From the NCBI RefSeq assembly GCF_002280675.1, contig NZ_NCEN01000002.1, forward strand, positions 62,001 through 126,000: a stretch of DNA of 64,000 nucleotides, given 5' to 3'. Below, in pieces: positions 26,585 through 36,714 of this stretch. Origin of the DNA: Novosphingobium sp. 32-60-15 (GTDB lineage: Bacteria > Pseudomonadota > Alphaproteobacteria > Sphingomonadales > Sphingomonadaceae). Every line of letters starts with the position of its first letter. Positions within the stretch are counted from its first letter, which is position 1. A model generated the notes under the pieces. That model searched no databases, had not been told where the DNA came from, and saw nothing but the letters and a program-made list of their open reading frames with translations. The position numbers and the translations under genes are program-made.

Positions 26585-28197
26585 CACATCCGGAACACCC
26601 CGAAGCGGGGGGCCTCTGCAACCGGTGTTTGCAAACACACTTCCAGCGCCAGCCCCAGAACATCGCGGGTTTGCACAGGATCGATCACGCCATCGTCCCA
26701 CAACCGTGCGGTGGCGTAGTAGGGGTTGCCTTCATCTTCGTACTTCTGACGGATGGGCGCTTTGAACGCCTCGGCTTCTTGCGGCGTCCACTTGTCGGCA
26801 TCGCGATGCACCGTTGCCAGCACGGATGCCGCCTGTTCACCGCCCATCACGCTGATGCGCGCGTTGGGCCAGGTGAACAGGAAGCGGGGCTGGTAGGCGC
26901 GGCCGCACATGCCGTAATTGCCTGCGCCAAAACTGCCGCCGATCAGCACGGTGATCTTGGGCACCTGTGCGGTGGCGACAGCCGTCACAAGCTTTGCGCC
27001 GTGTTTGGCGATGCCCTCGGCCTCATATTTGCCGCCGACCATGAAGCCTGAAATGTTTTGCAGGAACAGGAGCGGGATGCGGCGCTGGCAGGCCAGTTCG
27101 ATGAAATGTGCGCCCTTTTGCGCGCTTTGCGAAAACAGCACGCCATTGTTGGCCAGAATGGCCACCGGCATTCCGTGGATATGGGCAAAGCCGCAGACTA
27201 GCGTGGTGCCATAGACTGCTTTGAATTCGTGGAATTCGCTGCCGTCGACAATCCGCGCAATCACCTCGCGCACATCATAGGGTGCGCGCACATCGTCGGG
27301 AATGATGCTGTAGAGGTCTTCGGCGGGATAAGCCGGTTCCCGAACCTCGCCTCCATTCGTGACGGGCGAAGTTGAAACACCATTCACAGCACCCAGATGG
27401 CTGACAATATCCCTGACAATCGTCAGCGCATGTTCGTCATTTTCGGCCAGATGATCGACCACGCCCGATTTGTGCGCGTGCAGATCACCGCCGCCCAGCG
27501 CTTCGGCAGTAATCTCCTCGCCGGTTGCCGCTTTTACCAGCGGCGGGCCTGCCAGAAAGATTGTGCCCTGTTCGCGCACGATCACCGATTCATCAGACAT
27601 GGCGGGCACATAGGCGCCGCCCGCGGTGCAACTGCCCATCACGCTGGCAATTTGCGGAATGCCCAGCGCGCTCATATTCGCCTGATTGTAGAAGAACCGC
27701 CCAAAGTGATCGCGGTCGGGGAAGACTTCGGCCTGATTGGGCAGGTTCGCGCCGCCACTGTCGACCAGATAGACGCAAGGCAGGCGGTTTTCCTGTGCAA
27801 TTTCCTGCGCGCGCAAATGCTTTTTCACGGTCATCGGGAAGTAAGTTCCGCCTTTGACCGTGGCATCATTGGCAAAGATCATGCATTGGCGGCCCGAGAC
27901 GCGGCCAATGCCGGTGATGATGCCCGCGCCCGGAACTTCATCACCATACATGCCATTGGCGGCCAATTGGCCCACTTCCAGAAACGGTGCGCCCGGATCA
28001 AGCAAACGCTCCACCCGGTCACGCGGCAGCAGTTTGCCGCGCGCGACATGGCGGTCCCGGCTGCGCGCATCGCCGCCCAAGGCAGCCTGCGCCACGCGGG
28101 AACGCAATTCTTCGGCAAGGGCGCGGTTGTGTGCGGCGCGGGCCATTGCCTCGGGGCTATTGTTGTCCAGGGCACTGGGCAGGACAGGGGCGCTCAT
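26584..28197 (-). CDS. mccB: Acyl-CoA carboxylase carboxyltransferase subunit (methylcrotonyl-CoA type)
   Basis: The protein has 537 residues with N- and C-terminal crotonase-like carboxyltransferase halves. Motifs are [16 protein letters not shown] near the start, the acyl-CoA-side [23 protein letters not shown] (typical of methylcrotonyl-CoA carboxylase), [15 protein letters not shown], and the biotin-side [15 protein letters not shown]. It transfers carboxyl from biotin to the acyl-CoA. It is first in an overlapping four-gene operon: mccB, DUF559 gene, mccA, maiA. A divergent LysR gene lies 96 bases away and is the natural candidate regulator. Confidence 0.93.
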   Translation of the reverse strand: MSAPVLPSALDNNSPEAMARAAHNRALAEELRSRVAQAALGGDARSRDRHVARGKLLPRDRVERLLDPGAPFLEVGQLAANGMYGDEVPGAGIITGIGRVSGRQCMIFANDATVKGGTYFPMTVKKHLRAQEIAQENRLPCVYLVDSGGANLPNQAEVFPDRDHFGRFFYNQANMSALGIPQIASVMGSCTAGGAYVPAMSDESVIVREQGTIFLAGPPLVKAATGEEITAEALGGGDLHAHKSGVVDHLAENDEHALTIVRDIVSHLGAVNGVSTSPVTNGGEVREPAYPAEDLYSIIPDDVRAPYDVREVIARIVDGSEFHEFKAVYGTTLVCGFAHIHGMPVAILANNGVLFSQSAQKGAHFIELACQRRIPLLFLQNISGFMVGGKYEAEGIAKHGAKLVTAVATAQVPKITVLIGGSFGAGNYGMCGRAYQPRFLFTWPNARISVMGGEQAASVLATVHRDADKWTPQEAEAFKAPIRQKYEDEGNPYYATARLWDDGVIDPVQTRDVLGLALEVCLQTPVAEAPRFGVFRM

Positions 28198-28293
28198 CGC
28201 TGCTTCCTCTTTGTGGTAATAGCTGTCCTTCGTATCATTGGCAATTCCACGATCAAAATTGATTTATGCTGCGTCTGAGTATAGAATTTCCCT

Positions 28294-29154
28294 ATGATAA
28301 AGCGCGCCCATCTCCGCCAGTTTCTGGCGCTGGTTGAAACAGGCAACTTCACCCGCGCGGCAGAGCGTCTTGGCGTGGCGCAACCGACGTTGTCTGCGGC
28401 CATCGCTGAACTGGAGCGGCTGGCCGGAACGCTGCTGTTCCAGCGTGAAAGACGGCAAGTGCGCTTGACCGACGCGGGTGCAAAGCTGGTTGCCCATGCC
28501 CGCGCGATCGAACGCGAATTCCGCGCGGCTGAAGCTGCGTTTGATGATGCCCCCGCGCCGCTAGCTCCCCTGAGACTCGGCGTGATCCCTTCCATCGCCA
28601 CGGCCACACTTGCAAACATCGCCGGGGCGTGGGCGGGCACGCAGCCGATCACGCTAGCCGAAGGAACTGACTCTGAATTGCGCCGAAAATTGGGGGAAGG
28701 GCAAATTGATGCAATCATCACCTTGCTGCGGCCGGAAGATGCACACCGGCCATCCGTGGCGCTTTTGGAAGAAGGCTATCGTTTGCTTTTGGCAGAAGGT
28801 CATGTCTTGGCGGGAGCCTTGTCGGTTGATGCGCACGATGTGGCGTCGGAAACCATGATTGCGCGCCGCAGTTGCGAGATTTTGGCCGATACGAGCCGCT
28901 GGTTCACCCAGCGCGGTGTGCGCCCGCCCTTCTTCCTGCGTTCAGCCAATGATGACCGCTGCCTTGAAATGGTGCGCGCAGGAATGGGCGTGACAACCGC
29001 ACCCCAATCGCTGGTCCGTGAAGGCATCGTCGCGGTGCCATTAGCCGATTATGACTTCCGGCGAACCTTGGGCTTGATTGCCGGGCGCGACCGCCCGGAC
29101 TTGACCGCCGCCGAACACCCGTTGGTAAAAGCCTGCCGCGCAGGGTTTGCGTAA
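28294..29154 (+). CDS. LysR-family transcriptional regulator
   Basis: The protein has 286 residues. An N-terminal winged helix-turn-helix (LRQFLALVETGNFTRAAERL, then VAQPTLSAAIAELE) is followed by a linker helix and a periplasmic-binding-protein-like effector domain. It is divergent from the carboxylase operon, the usual arrangement for a LysR activator that also controls itself. The 96-base gap contains the A/T-rich CAAAATTGATTTATGCTG, where a LysR site would be expected. The inducer is unknown; an operon intermediate is plausible. Confidence 0.92.
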   Translation: MIKRAHLRQFLALVETGNFTRAAERLGVAQPTLSAAIAELERLAGTLLFQRERRQVRLTDAGAKLVAHARAIEREFRAAEAAFDDAPAPLAPLRLGVIPSIATATLANIAGAWAGTQPITLAEGTDSELRRKLGEGQIDAIITLLRPEDAHRPSVALLEEGYRLLLAEGHVLAGALSVDAHDVASETMIARRSCEILADTSRWFTQRGVRPPFFLRSANDDRCLEMVRAGMGVTTAPQSLVREGIVAVPLADYDFRRTLGLIAGRDRPDLTAAEHPLVKACRAGFA

Positions 29155-29398
29155 CGCTGTAGTCGGGAACCAGCCTGTCGGCGATCAGCCCTAATACCAA
29201 CCTGCAGTGATCCTGACCTATGAGGATTGCGGGACGTAATCAACCCATTACAAGTGCCACGAAAATTCGCGCAGCAACGGTTCGTCGCAATTGGCGCGCC
29301 TTTTGCCTGCATTAGCACCTGATGACATGCACCCGTTAATCTGACAGACAGTTTAGAGCCAACATCTGCAGCTTTTCAGGGGCGCAAGGAGCAATTTT

Positions 29399-30274
29399 AT
29401 GAGTGTGAACACGAACCGGCAGAAGGGATTATTCCTGCTTGCCATGGTCACCGCCGCAGTTCCTGCAGGTGCTTTGGCACAAGTCCAGGACGCTACTGAT
29501 CCCAATATCATCGTCAATGGTGAACGCTTGCCCGACGTTGCCGAAATGACCAAGGGGCCGGACATCAAAGGCGTGATTACGGCGCGCAGTGCTGACAAGA
29601 TCAAGGTTACCGCTCCTGACGGCACGAGCACACTCATTTTCTTCAACGAAAGCACCAAGGTCTCGGCAAGCTCCGGCCTGTTTGGCGGAGGCAGCGGCAA
29701 GCTGGGTGTGGATTCCGTGCTCAACGGCCTGCCCGTTACCGTCAAAACCCTTCAGGCAGGCACAAGCCTGCTGGCCAGCCAGATCACGTTCAAAAAGGGT
29801 GATTTCAAGACCGCCACAATGATCCGCCACGGAACCGCCCAAGGTTTTGCCGAGCAGACTGCAGCGACAGAAGCACTGCGTGGCCGGATGGCCGACATTG
29901 ACAAGTACAATGTCAAAAGCACGATGAACGTTTACTTTGACACCGGTAAGGCAAAGCTTTCGCCAGAAGCCAAAGCTGAGCTTTGCCAGGTGGCCAGCAC
30001 GGCGGACGGCATGAACAATGCCCTGATGCTGGTGGTGGGCTATACCGATGCTGTGGGTAGCGAAGAATACAACCAGGTGTTGAGCGAGAAGCGCGCCGCC
30101 AGCGTCATCAACTATCTGCAACAGGCCTGCCGCTGGAAGCCGTATCGCATGCTCACGCCAACCGGCATGGCCGAAGCCGATCCGGTTGCGGACAATGAAA
30201 CCTATGAAGGCAAAGCGCAAAACCGCCGGGTTGCGGTGAACGTGCTGGTCAGCAAGGGCCTTGACGGCATGTAG
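29399..30274 (+). CDS. OmpA-family protein
   Basis: The protein has 291 residues. A signal peptide (about 1-27, ending PAGALA-QV) precedes a novel N-terminal half with no barrel, and a C-terminal OmpA domain (about 175-285) showing NVYFDTGKAKLSPEAKAEL, VVGYTDAVGSEEYNQVLSEKRA and QNRRVAVNV, which binds peptidoglycan. It probably links the envelope to the cell wall. A strong ribosome binding site (AAGGAGCAATTTT) precedes the ATG. It seems monocistronic, with a hairpin terminator candidate about 230 bases downstream. Confidence 0.9.
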   Translation: MSVNTNRQKGLFLLAMVTAAVPAGALAQVQDATDPNIIVNGERLPDVAEMTKGPDIKGVITARSADKIKVTAPDGTSTLIFFNESTKVSASSGLFGGGSGKLGVDSVLNGLPVTVKTLQAGTSLLASQITFKKGDFKTATMIRHGTAQGFAEQTAATEALRGRMADIDKYNVKSTMNVYFDTGKAKLSPEAKAELCQVASTADGMNNALMLVVGYTDAVGSEEYNQVLSEKRAASVINYLQQACRWKPYRMLTPTGMAEADPVADNETYEGKAQNRRVAVNVLVSKGLDGM

Positions 30275-30668
30275 GATCAGGCCGGGGGTGGACGCGCCCC
30301 CGACCCGGATATCGCCAAGCCGCGTTTGGTACGCGACTTTCGGCGCGGCCGCGAGGCGGGCGTGGCTGGAAAAGAGCGATGACGCGCGATCTAGGGCCTG
30401 AACCCTTTGGCAATTGGCCCTGCCTCCGGCCCTGGCAGTTGCGCCTGCCAACAACTTCCATCTGCGGATGGTTGCTCACCCATCGACTCCTGCTTGCATT
30501 GAACTCCGGACTGGCGGCCAAAATGCCAGTCCGGTTTTGCAGACTAATCGACGGATAGGTTCCTACCCGCTTGCACAAGGAGCATCACAGCAACGCACGG
30601 AGCCGCATCCTGGCCGGGCGCGATCTGGCACATGGGAATTGCGGTCCCGCACAAGGAGCTTGAGAATA
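30275..30668. other. Intergenic region with two GC-rich hairpins, no gene
   Basis: The 394 bases between the OmpA gene and the sulfotransferase gene contain CGGGGG...CCCCCG just after the OmpA stop (30283-30302, no T-run) and a better terminator-like hairpin at 30506-30538. The remaining 130 bases should hold the promoter of the sulfotransferase operon. An in-frame upstream extension from 30414 has no codon or family support. Confidence 0.65.
30506..30538 (+). terminator. Rho-independent terminator candidate
   Basis: A perfect 10-base stem CCGGACTGGC (30506-30515) and GCCAGTCCGG (30525-30534) closes a 9-base loop and is followed by TTTT. It could end read-through from the OmpA gene. Confidence 0.6.
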
Positions 30669-31832
30669 ATGGCATCACATTCACAACCAGATGTTTTGGC
30701 TCTTGATGCTGACCGTCTGCTGGACGAACATCCATTGCCCGAATACCTGCGCGAGAATGTCCGGCCGGGGCTTGAAATGCTTCTGCTGTCCGCTGCCGAG
30801 ATGACGGATTTGAATGCGAACGGGCGGGCGCGCCTGTTGTTCAGCATTCACGATGATCTTGGCAGGCTGAAGCAAATTGCCGATGATCGTGCCCGGTTTC
30901 CCGAGATTGCCGATGTTGAGATACGCGAACCGCTGTTTATCGTCGGCCTTCCCCGGTGCGGCACCAGTGTGTTGCATGCTTTGCTGAACGAAGATCCGAA
31001 CGTACGTGCGCCGCTGCAATGGGAGATTGCTTATCCCTCACCGCCGCCGGAGCGCGCGACCGAAACCACCGACCCGCGTATTGCAAAGTACGATGCTTAT
31101 CTGTGGGAATCTTTCGGGGGCGATCCCAAGGAATTGCTTAAAGGCCACCCATTGGGCGCAATGATTCCACAGGAATGCGGATCATTCATGACCAGTTCGT
31201 TTCAAAGCAGCAACGTCTGCATGTTGCAGCGCCTTCCCCGTTTTTACGAATGGTTCAAAGGCATCGACGCCACCTTCCGCTACGAAGTTCACAAGATGTG
31301 GCTGCAGCAGTTGAGTTGGAAGAACCCGCGCAAGCACTGGGTCCTCAAGATCCAGGAGCACATGTACAAGATGCGCGAACTGCGTACCGTTTATCCCGAT
31401 GCGATCTTTATCCAACCGCACCGCGATCCGGCACAAGTGGTCGCGTCGATATCACAGCTTATGTACGTGATCCGCAGCCCTGCCTATGACGAACCGGGCA
31501 AGGACAAGATCGGTCAGGAATTCCTGAACCTGTGGTCGGACGGGATCGAGGCGATGATGGATTATCGTGCAGCGAACCCCGACCTGCCGATCCACGACAT
31601 GCGCTTCAAGGATCTCATTACCGATCCGGTTGCCACGATCCGCAAGGCCTATGCACAGTTCGGGCGGGAATTGAGCGACGAGGGCGCGGCAAGCGTATTG
31701 CAATGGCTGGCGGAAAATCCTGCCGATAAGCACGGCAAGCGCAGCTATAGTCTTGAGGAATTCGGCCTTGACGAGCAGACCGTTCGCAGCCGCTTTGCAC
31801 GGTATACCGAGACTTATCGTGACTTCGTCTAA
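30669..31832 (+). CDS. Sulfotransferase-family protein
   Basis: The protein has 387 residues. The PAPS-binding loop is LFIVGLPRCGTSVLHALLNE (5'-phosphosulfate loop) and the 3'-phosphate site is IQPHRDPAQVVASI. This long bacterial sulfotransferase group is frequent in actinobacteria and sphingomonads; many have no proven substrate. The ATG at 30669 follows AAGGAGCTTGAGAATA and gives a family-like N-terminus. It overlaps the next gene by 14 bases and heads an operon with a DUF1214 protein and an SDR. In this context it may modify, or merely bind, a hydroxylated substrate. Confidence 0.85.
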   Translation: MASHSQPDVLALDADRLLDEHPLPEYLRENVRPGLEMLLLSAAEMTDLNANGRARLLFSIHDDLGRLKQIADDRARFPEIADVEIREPLFIVGLPRCGTSVLHALLNEDPNVRAPLQWEIAYPSPPPERATETTDPRIAKYDAYLWESFGGDPKELLKGHPLGAMIPQECGSFMTSSFQSSNVCMLQRLPRFYEWFKGIDATFRYEVHKMWLQQLSWKNPRKHWVLKIQEHMYKMRELRTVYPDAIFIQPHRDPAQVVASISQLMYVIRSPAYDEPGKDKIGQEFLNLWSDGIEAMMDYRAANPDLPIHDMRFKDLITDPVATIRKAYAQFGRELSDEGAASVLQWLAENPADKHGKRSYSLEEFGLDEQTVRSRFARYTETYRDFV

Positions 31833-33018
31833 GACCGTGTCCGAGGCAGCTATCCTGCCGCAGTGGGCCGATTACCTTGGGCTCCTGTCCAAGGCTGACA
31901 GCGTACTTGACCTGTTGGCAGACCCATCCGACCCGCTGGCACGGCAGGAGGCCTACCGCCTGATGTTCATGGCGCTGGCGGCTGGGTTCCAAAGCACATT
32001 CGTTGATCCGGACCACCCTGAATTCACCTGTGCGGTCAGCAATGTCATGAACAGTGTCGGGGTCAATCCCGACTTTATCTATGGCTCGGCATCTATCCGG
32101 GGTGACGGGACCTACCGGTTGAGCGGCAAGCGCGGCACCGGCGTGTTCGTGCTGTTCGATATCAACGCAGGGTCAATCGGGGTGCTTGACACATTCGGGC
32201 CGTCGGTCGGCTTTATCGATCTTGACGATTGCACTTTGGGTCCGGACGGCAGCTTTGACATCCTGATCTGCGCAGAACGGCCCGACGGCTACGCTGGGGA
32301 TTGGGTGCAGCTTGATCCACGCGCCTGTAACATTGCGGTGCGCCGCGCCTATTATAACTGGGGCGTGGAAGAAGAGGCAAAGATCGCGATTGAGCGGGTG
32401 GACCGCCCGATAGGGCCGGTACGATTGGATGCAGCCGAAATCGCGCGGCGGCTGACAGCGCTTTCGGGCTTTGTCGAACGCTATGTCGGTTTCGCCATGG
32501 GCTATGGCGCAAGGCAGCGCGCACAAGGTGTGGTCAACCGGTTGGAGCATGACGACTGGGCAGGGCGCGGCGGACTTTCAGGCCAGCACTATTATCAGGG
32601 CATCTTCGCACTGGAACCGGGACAAGCGATGATCCTTGAAACGGCCGTTCCCGAAACGGTGCGATATTGGAATATCCAGTTGAATGATCCGCTGTGGAAC
32701 AGCATCGAATGGTTCAACCGCCAAAGCAGCCTGAATGCGGCGCAAGCTACGCTGGACAGTGATGGCAAGTTCCGTGCGGTGATTGCGCTGGAAGATCCCG
32801 GCGTTCCCAACTGGCTTGATCCGGGCGGGCATTTGACAGGGTCACTGATGCTGCGCTGGACGCAGGCCAATTATGGTCCTGTGCCGTGCTTGCAGATTGT
32901 CGATGCGGCCAAAGTGCGCGACCATCTTCCCGCCGATACTCCCGTTGTAACACACGAGGAACGCCAGCAGGTATTGCGCAAGCGTCTGCGTGGTTCGCAA
33001 TGGCGCCACCGTTGGTAA
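31819..33018 (+). CDS. DUF1214-domain protein
   Basis: The protein is about 399 residues. The C-terminal half carries the DUF1214 signature ([23 protein letters not shown] split across about 305-330, and [17 protein letters not shown]). The biochemical role of DUF1214 is unknown; such proteins are often found beside sulfotransferase-like and SDR genes in catabolic clusters. The GTG at 31819 is my preferred start because it overlaps the sulfotransferase stop; a GTG at 31837 is an alternative. No signal peptide is visible, so it is probably cytoplasmic. Confidence 0.75.
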   Translation: MTSSKTVSEAAILPQWADYLGLLSKADSVLDLLADPSDPLARQEAYRLMFMALAAGFQSTFVDPDHPEFTCAVSNVMNSVGVNPDFIYGSASIRGDGTYRLSGKRGTGVFVLFDINAGSIGVLDTFGPSVGFIDLDDCTLGPDGSFDILICAERPDGYAGDWVQLDPRACNIAVRRAYYNWGVEEEAKIAIERVDRPIGPVRLDAAEIARRLTALSGFVERYVGFAMGYGARQRAQGVVNRLEHDDWAGRGGLSGQHYYQGIFALEPGQAMILETAVPETVRYWNIQLNDPLWNSIEWFNRQSSLNAAQATLDSDGKFRAVIALEDPGVPNWLDPGGHLTGSLMLRWTQANYGPVPCLQIVDAAKVRDHLPADTPVVTHEERQQVLRKRLRGSQWRHRW

Positions 33019-33031
33019 AAGGACAGGCCTG

Positions 33032-33841
33032 ATGGATCTTGGCATCTCCGGTCGGCGGGCGCTGATCGCCGGATCCAGCAGCGGGATCGGCGCGGCTATT
33101 GCAGCTGCGCTGGCGCGCGAAGGTGTGGATGTGCTTGTTCACGGCCGCAACCGCGAAAGCGCGCAAGGTGTGTGCGACGGTATCGCTGCGGCCGGCGGCA
33201 CAGCGGCTGTGTTGCTGGCGTCGCTTGATGATCCCGCCGATGTGGCCGGGCTGGCGCAGGCTGCGCTGGCCACCGGACCAGTCGATATCCTGATCAACTG
33301 CGCCGGTGCGGCATCGGATTCGCATCGGTGGTTCGACGGACCGGCAGATGCTTGGCAGCGGCAATTCCAGACATCGACGTTCTATGCCGTGCAGTTGATT
33401 CAGGCTTTGGTGCCTGCGATGCGCGAACGCGGGTGGGGTCGCGTGCTGAACGTCAGCAGCGGGGCAGCCTATCGCGCGATGACCAACCATCCCGAATATG
33501 CGGCAGCCAAGCTCGCGCTGCATTCGATGACAGCGTCATTGTCTGCCGAATTGGGCGATAGTGGTGTGCTGGTAAACACGCTCGTTTCCGGCCCGGTGCT
33601 GACCCCCAATACACAAGTGTCGATCGACAAGAGCGCTGCTGCGCACGGCTTTGTCGAAACCGGTGCTGCGCTGGAGGCACGCGTGATTGCCGAGGTTTGG
33701 CGGGCCAACATCCCCCTGGCGCGAATGGGCCGGGTGGAAGAACTGGCCGATGCGGCTTGCTTCCTTGTTTCGGAACGTGCGTCCTATATTACCGGCGCAG
33801 CTTTGCGCGTCGACGGGGGATCGGTCGGGGCGATCGCCTAA
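33032..33841 (+). CDS. SDR-family oxidoreductase
   Basis: The protein has 269 residues with the SDR core: [13 protein letters not shown] cofactor motif, HGRNRES suggesting NADP, NCAGAAS, catalytic Ser in VSSGAAYRA and YAAAK, and a C-terminal [13 protein letters not shown]. It is the third gene of the sulfotransferase operon, starting 13 bases after the DUF1214 stop. Substrate unknown; a ring alcohol is likely from context. Confidence 0.85.
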   Translation: MDLGISGRRALIAGSSSGIGAAIAAALAREGVDVLVHGRNRESAQGVCDGIAAAGGTAAVLLASLDDPADVAGLAQAALATGPVDILINCAGAASDSHRWFDGPADAWQRQFQTSTFYAVQLIQALVPAMRERGWGRVLNVSSGAAYRAMTNHPEYAAAKLALHSMTASLSAELGDSGVLVNTLVSGPVLTPNTQVSIDKSAAAHGFVETGAALEARVIAEVWRANIPLARMGRVEELADAACFLVSERASYITGAALRVDGGSVGAIA

Positions 33842-33853
33842 GTCCAGAGAGCC

Positions 33854-34774
33854 TCAGCGCCGGATCACGATCTTCGCGTGCGGACTGCCAGCCTGCGCGG
33901 CCCAAGCGTCATCAGCGCGGTCGAACGGATAGACGGCTGTGTCCACCACCAGCGAGCCATCTGTTGCCATTGTCATTAGCCGGTCAAATGCGGCGCGGCG
34001 TTCAGCGGCGGGGCGTTGTCCGGTGCCGACGCCAATGTGGCTGCGAAAGACAAGATCGCGCAAGGAAAGCGAAACCGTCTGGCCTGCTTGTACGCCAATG
34101 CTCATCATGCGTGCGCCGGGGCGCGTGGCGCGCATCGCGGCCTCTGCAGGGGCGCCATAGATCACATCGAGAACCACATCAAAGCCGCCATTAGCGACAG
34201 TTTTCAGCGCTGCTTCATCATCGCCCGTGCCCAGTTGAACTGTTGCGTCGGCCCAACCGCGCGCCTTAAGATCGGCCAGTTTATCAGCGCTGCGTGCTGC
34301 AGCAACGACATGGCCTGCGCCCATCATCCTTGCCAGCTGCAATGCTATCTGCCCGACCGGTCCGGTCGCGCCGAGGATTAACACGTTATCGCCTTGCTGG
34401 ACGTGGGCTTCCTCCATGGGCAACAAAGCACCCAAGCCGGACACGGCCAGCGCGATTATCTGGTCATCGGCAAGCTGTGCAGGGCATGGCCAAACCTCGG
34501 CGTCTGTTACCAGCGTTTGTTCTGCTATTGCGCCGAATGGTGCGATGCTGTGGCCGAAGTAGACGCGCGTTCCATCCGCCAAAGTTCCGACGCCTTCGCC
34601 TCCGGGGATGTAAGGCCCCGCAACCGGTCCAAAGAAGCCCTTGGCGCGCATCAGATCGGTGGGACCAATGCCGGCGGCCGTGACCGCGATCACATGCGCG
34701 CCGTCTGCGGCTTGCGGCACGGCGTGCTCGGCCAGTGTAAAGATGCCACCGGGCGCGATGATTGCGGCCTTCAT
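33854..34774 (-). CDS. Zinc-free MDR-family quinone oxidoreductase-like protein
   Basis: The protein has 306 residues. It has the medium-chain dehydrogenase/reductase fold with a GroES-like N-terminus (IGPTDLMRAKGFFG, PYIPGGEGVG) and a Rossmann NADPH site (VLILGATGPVGQIALQLA). The zinc-binding Cys/His set is missing, as in quinone and enoyl reductases. It is convergent with the preceding SDR (13 bases apart) and separated by a terminator from the next operon. It likely reduces an enone or quinone intermediate. Confidence 0.85.
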   Translation of the reverse strand: MKAAIIAPGGIFTLAEHAVPQAADGAHVIAVTAAGIGPTDLMRAKGFFGPVAGPYIPGGEGVGTLADGTRVYFGHSIAPFGAIAEQTLVTDAEVWPCPAQLADDQIIALAVSGLGALLPMEEAHVQQGDNVLILGATGPVGQIALQLARMMGAGHVVAAARSADKLADLKARGWADATVQLGTGDDEAALKTVANGGFDVVLDVIYGAPAEAAMRATRPGARMMSIGVQAGQTVSLSLRDLVFRSHIGVGTGQRPAAERRAAFDRLMTMATDGSLVVDTAVYPFDRADDAWAAQAGSPHAKIVIRR

Positions 34775-34794
34775 CGGATCGAAGTTCCTTGATC

Positions 34795-34833
34795 AAAAGA
34801 AAGGCCGCCCGCGCGCGGTGGCGCGGACGGCCT
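34795..34833 (-). terminator. Rho-independent terminator of the dioxygenase operon
   Basis: On the minus strand a GC stem (GGCCGTCCGCGC paired with GCGCGGGCGGCC, loop around CACCGC) is followed by TTTCTTTT. It lies 17 bases after the last gene (stop at 34850) of the six-gene operon. Confidence 0.8.
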
Positions 34834-34849
34834 GGATCGGTTCACACGA

Positions 34850-36076
34850 TCAATAAGCGCCGGGGGGCGATATGCCGTCGGCTCCGGTCATGTTGCGGCC
34901 ATAGATTTCATAGCCGATGGTCGGGATGTTCTGGATGTGCCGCGTGGCCATCGAAACATCGCGCCAATAGCGGTTGATCGGTTTGTCGAGAGCGAAAGCC
35001 GACGAGCCTGCCTGAAACATCAGTGATTCGCTGGCACCGTGAACCAATTCGATCATTTGCGCACCTGCAGCGCGATGCTGGGCTTTTTCCGCAAGCGTGA
35101 ATTCTTCGCCCATGCCAACGCGGTCAAGCTTTGCTGTCAAGTCGAACAGAATCAACTTTGCCGTGTTGACCATTGCTGCGGCTTCACCAAGATCGCGCAT
35201 GTAAGCGCCCGATTGGGTGCGCGTGGGGATGAACGTGGTCAACACCGGCTTTTTCGGGGCCTCGGCGGCGACGATTTCAACCATCGCTTCAACCGCACCG
35301 ATAAGCTGCGCAATGCCGGTGGTACGTACAACAGGGACGGCAGGGAGGTAATCTGACGGTGCGCCGAAATGGCGCTTCGTATCGTCGATCTGGCCTGCGC
35401 GCTCGCTCATCAACACCATCTGGCTGTCAGGGATGAACACGTTTTCGGCGATGGCGGTATCGGAACCTGTGCCTTGCATGCCAGAAACGAACCAGCTGTC
35501 CACGATGGTCATGGAGTCCATTGGCAGGTAGCACATATTGATGCCGGGAACGACCGGACCGTCATAGTCTTCGAGTACGACGCCTTGCTGCGCCCAAGTC
35601 GATTGCCGCGAGCCGGACATGTATGGCCACTTGCCATTAATGATCCAGCCGCCATCAACCTTGCGCGCCTTGCCGGGAGGGTTGTATGCGCCGCACACTG
35701 GCTGTGCGCCATTGCCGAATACCGCATCCTGAACGCCATCCGGCGCAAGGCTGGTGATCCAGCTGGTGCCATTGATGATCTGCATTACCCAGCTTACGGC
35801 CGGATCACCCTTGGCGATTTCAATCTGCACCCGGCAGAAGTCGGTTGTCGACAGGCCAAATCCGCCGACGCGCTTGGGTACCAGCAAGCGGAGCAGACCG
35901 TGCTTTTTCAGCGCTTCGTCGACCGCAGGGGTAGGTGCGCGCCGCCGTTCGCCTTCGGGCGCTTCTTTCTGAAGCAGCGGACGCAGGTTGCGGGCAAGTT
36001 CGACAAAGCCATCCGCGACGTCTTTCGACGCGAAGTTGGATTGGCCATCGACGTTGATTTTGGCAATGGTGGCCAT
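34850..36076 (-). CDS. Acyl-CoA-dehydrogenase-fold flavin monooxygenase (HsaA/HpaH/DszC-like)
   Basis: The protein has 408 residues. It shows the acyl-CoA dehydrogenase fold (DPAVSWVMQIINGTSWI, GGWIINGKWPYMSGS, VSGMQGTGSDTA, then a helical C-terminal domain ending in IPTIGYEIYGRNMTG). The usual catalytic Glu of dehydrogenases is not evident. These features fit the two-component monooxygenases that use reduced flavin to hydroxylate phenols or sulphur compounds. A partner flavin reductase is not obvious nearby. Its ATG shares one base with the TetR stop (TAATG), so it is last in the dioxygenase operon. Confidence 0.83.
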   Translation of the reverse strand: MATIAKINVDGQSNFASKDVADGFVELARNLRPLLQKEAPEGERRRAPTPAVDEALKKHGLLRLLVPKRVGGFGLSTTDFCRVQIEIAKGDPAVSWVMQIINGTSWITSLAPDGVQDAVFGNGAQPVCGAYNPPGKARKVDGGWIINGKWPYMSGSRQSTWAQQGVVLEDYDGPVVPGINMCYLPMDSMTIVDSWFVSGMQGTGSDTAIAENVFIPDSQMVLMSERAGQIDDTKRHFGAPSDYLPAVPVVRTTGIAQLIGAVEAMVEIVAAEAPKKPVLTTFIPTRTQSGAYMRDLGEAAAMVNTAKLILFDLTAKLDRVGMGEEFTLAEKAQHRAAGAQMIELVHGASESLMFQAGSSAFALDKPINRYWRDVSMATRHIQNIPTIGYEIYGRNMTGADGISPPGAY

Positions 36077-36714
36077 TAGTTCGTCCTTTCTTTCGTACCG
36101 GCTTGATAGCCGACAGTCTGCAGTGCCCATTGCAGGATGTGCTCGGGCGATTCATTCCAGCTTTGCATCCAATCCACATTCGCCGGGACGACCAGCGTGC
36201 TGAGTTGGAGCCTGACGAGGGATTCGATCAGTATGTCCCGGTTGATCGGGCAGCCTGCCTTGTTTTCGATATAATCGAGCGTTGGTTCCAGCGCCTCGCG
36301 CACGGCGGCTTTGTGTCGCGAGAAGTGCGTGCGCAAAAATTCGAGATGAAACGCTGGTTCCACTTCGAAGATGCGGTCAGGAGAGCGCTCGATCGTGAAG
36401 TGTGCAAAGAATTGCATGACCGCGTGGAAGCGTTCCATCGGGTCCGAGATTGCTTCGGCAACTTCGAGTATGCCGTGTTCAAAACTGGAACAGACGTATT
36501 CGGAAACGGCTGCCAGAACATCTTCCTTCGAGGCAAAGTACCGATACAGGGTGCCGCGCGAAACGCCGCTGGCATCGCTGATATCGCGCATGGAAAGACG
36601 CCGCGCCCCGACCGTCTGAATAGCGCGCAAGGTTCCGTCCAGAATCTTCTGGACACTGGCGAATTGATCGCCAACGGTGGTGCCACCCCATTCACCTTGC
36701 GGAAGAAGTTTCAC
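36076..36714 (-). CDS. TetR-family regulator embedded in the dioxygenase operon
   Basis: The protein has 212 residues. The helix-turn-helix is typical (IQTVGARRLSMRDISDASGV followed by SRGTLYRYFASKEDVLAAV). It starts with GTG at 36714, overlapping the stop of the SDR gene, and its own stop overlaps the monooxygenase start. So the regulator is made with the enzymes it probably controls. The perfect palindrome at 40740-40768, between the two ends of this system, is the best candidate operator. The C-terminal domain should bind a pathway compound. Confidence 0.88.
   Translation of the reverse strand: MKLLPQGEWGGTTVGDQFASVQKILDGTLRAIQTVGARRLSMRDISDASGVSRGTLYRYFASKEDVLAAVSEYVCSSFEHGILEVAEAISDPMERFHAVMQFFAHFTIERSPDRIFEVEPAFHLEFLRTHFSRHKAAVREALEPTLDYIENKAGCPINRDILIESLVRLQLSTLVVPANVDWMQSWNESPEHILQWALQTVGYQAGTKERTN

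Noticed and set aside
30414..30668. N-terminal extension of the sulfotransferase gene
   Set aside because: The extension reads through a terminator-like hairpin, has atypical composition, and a good ribosome binding site precedes the ATG at 30669.
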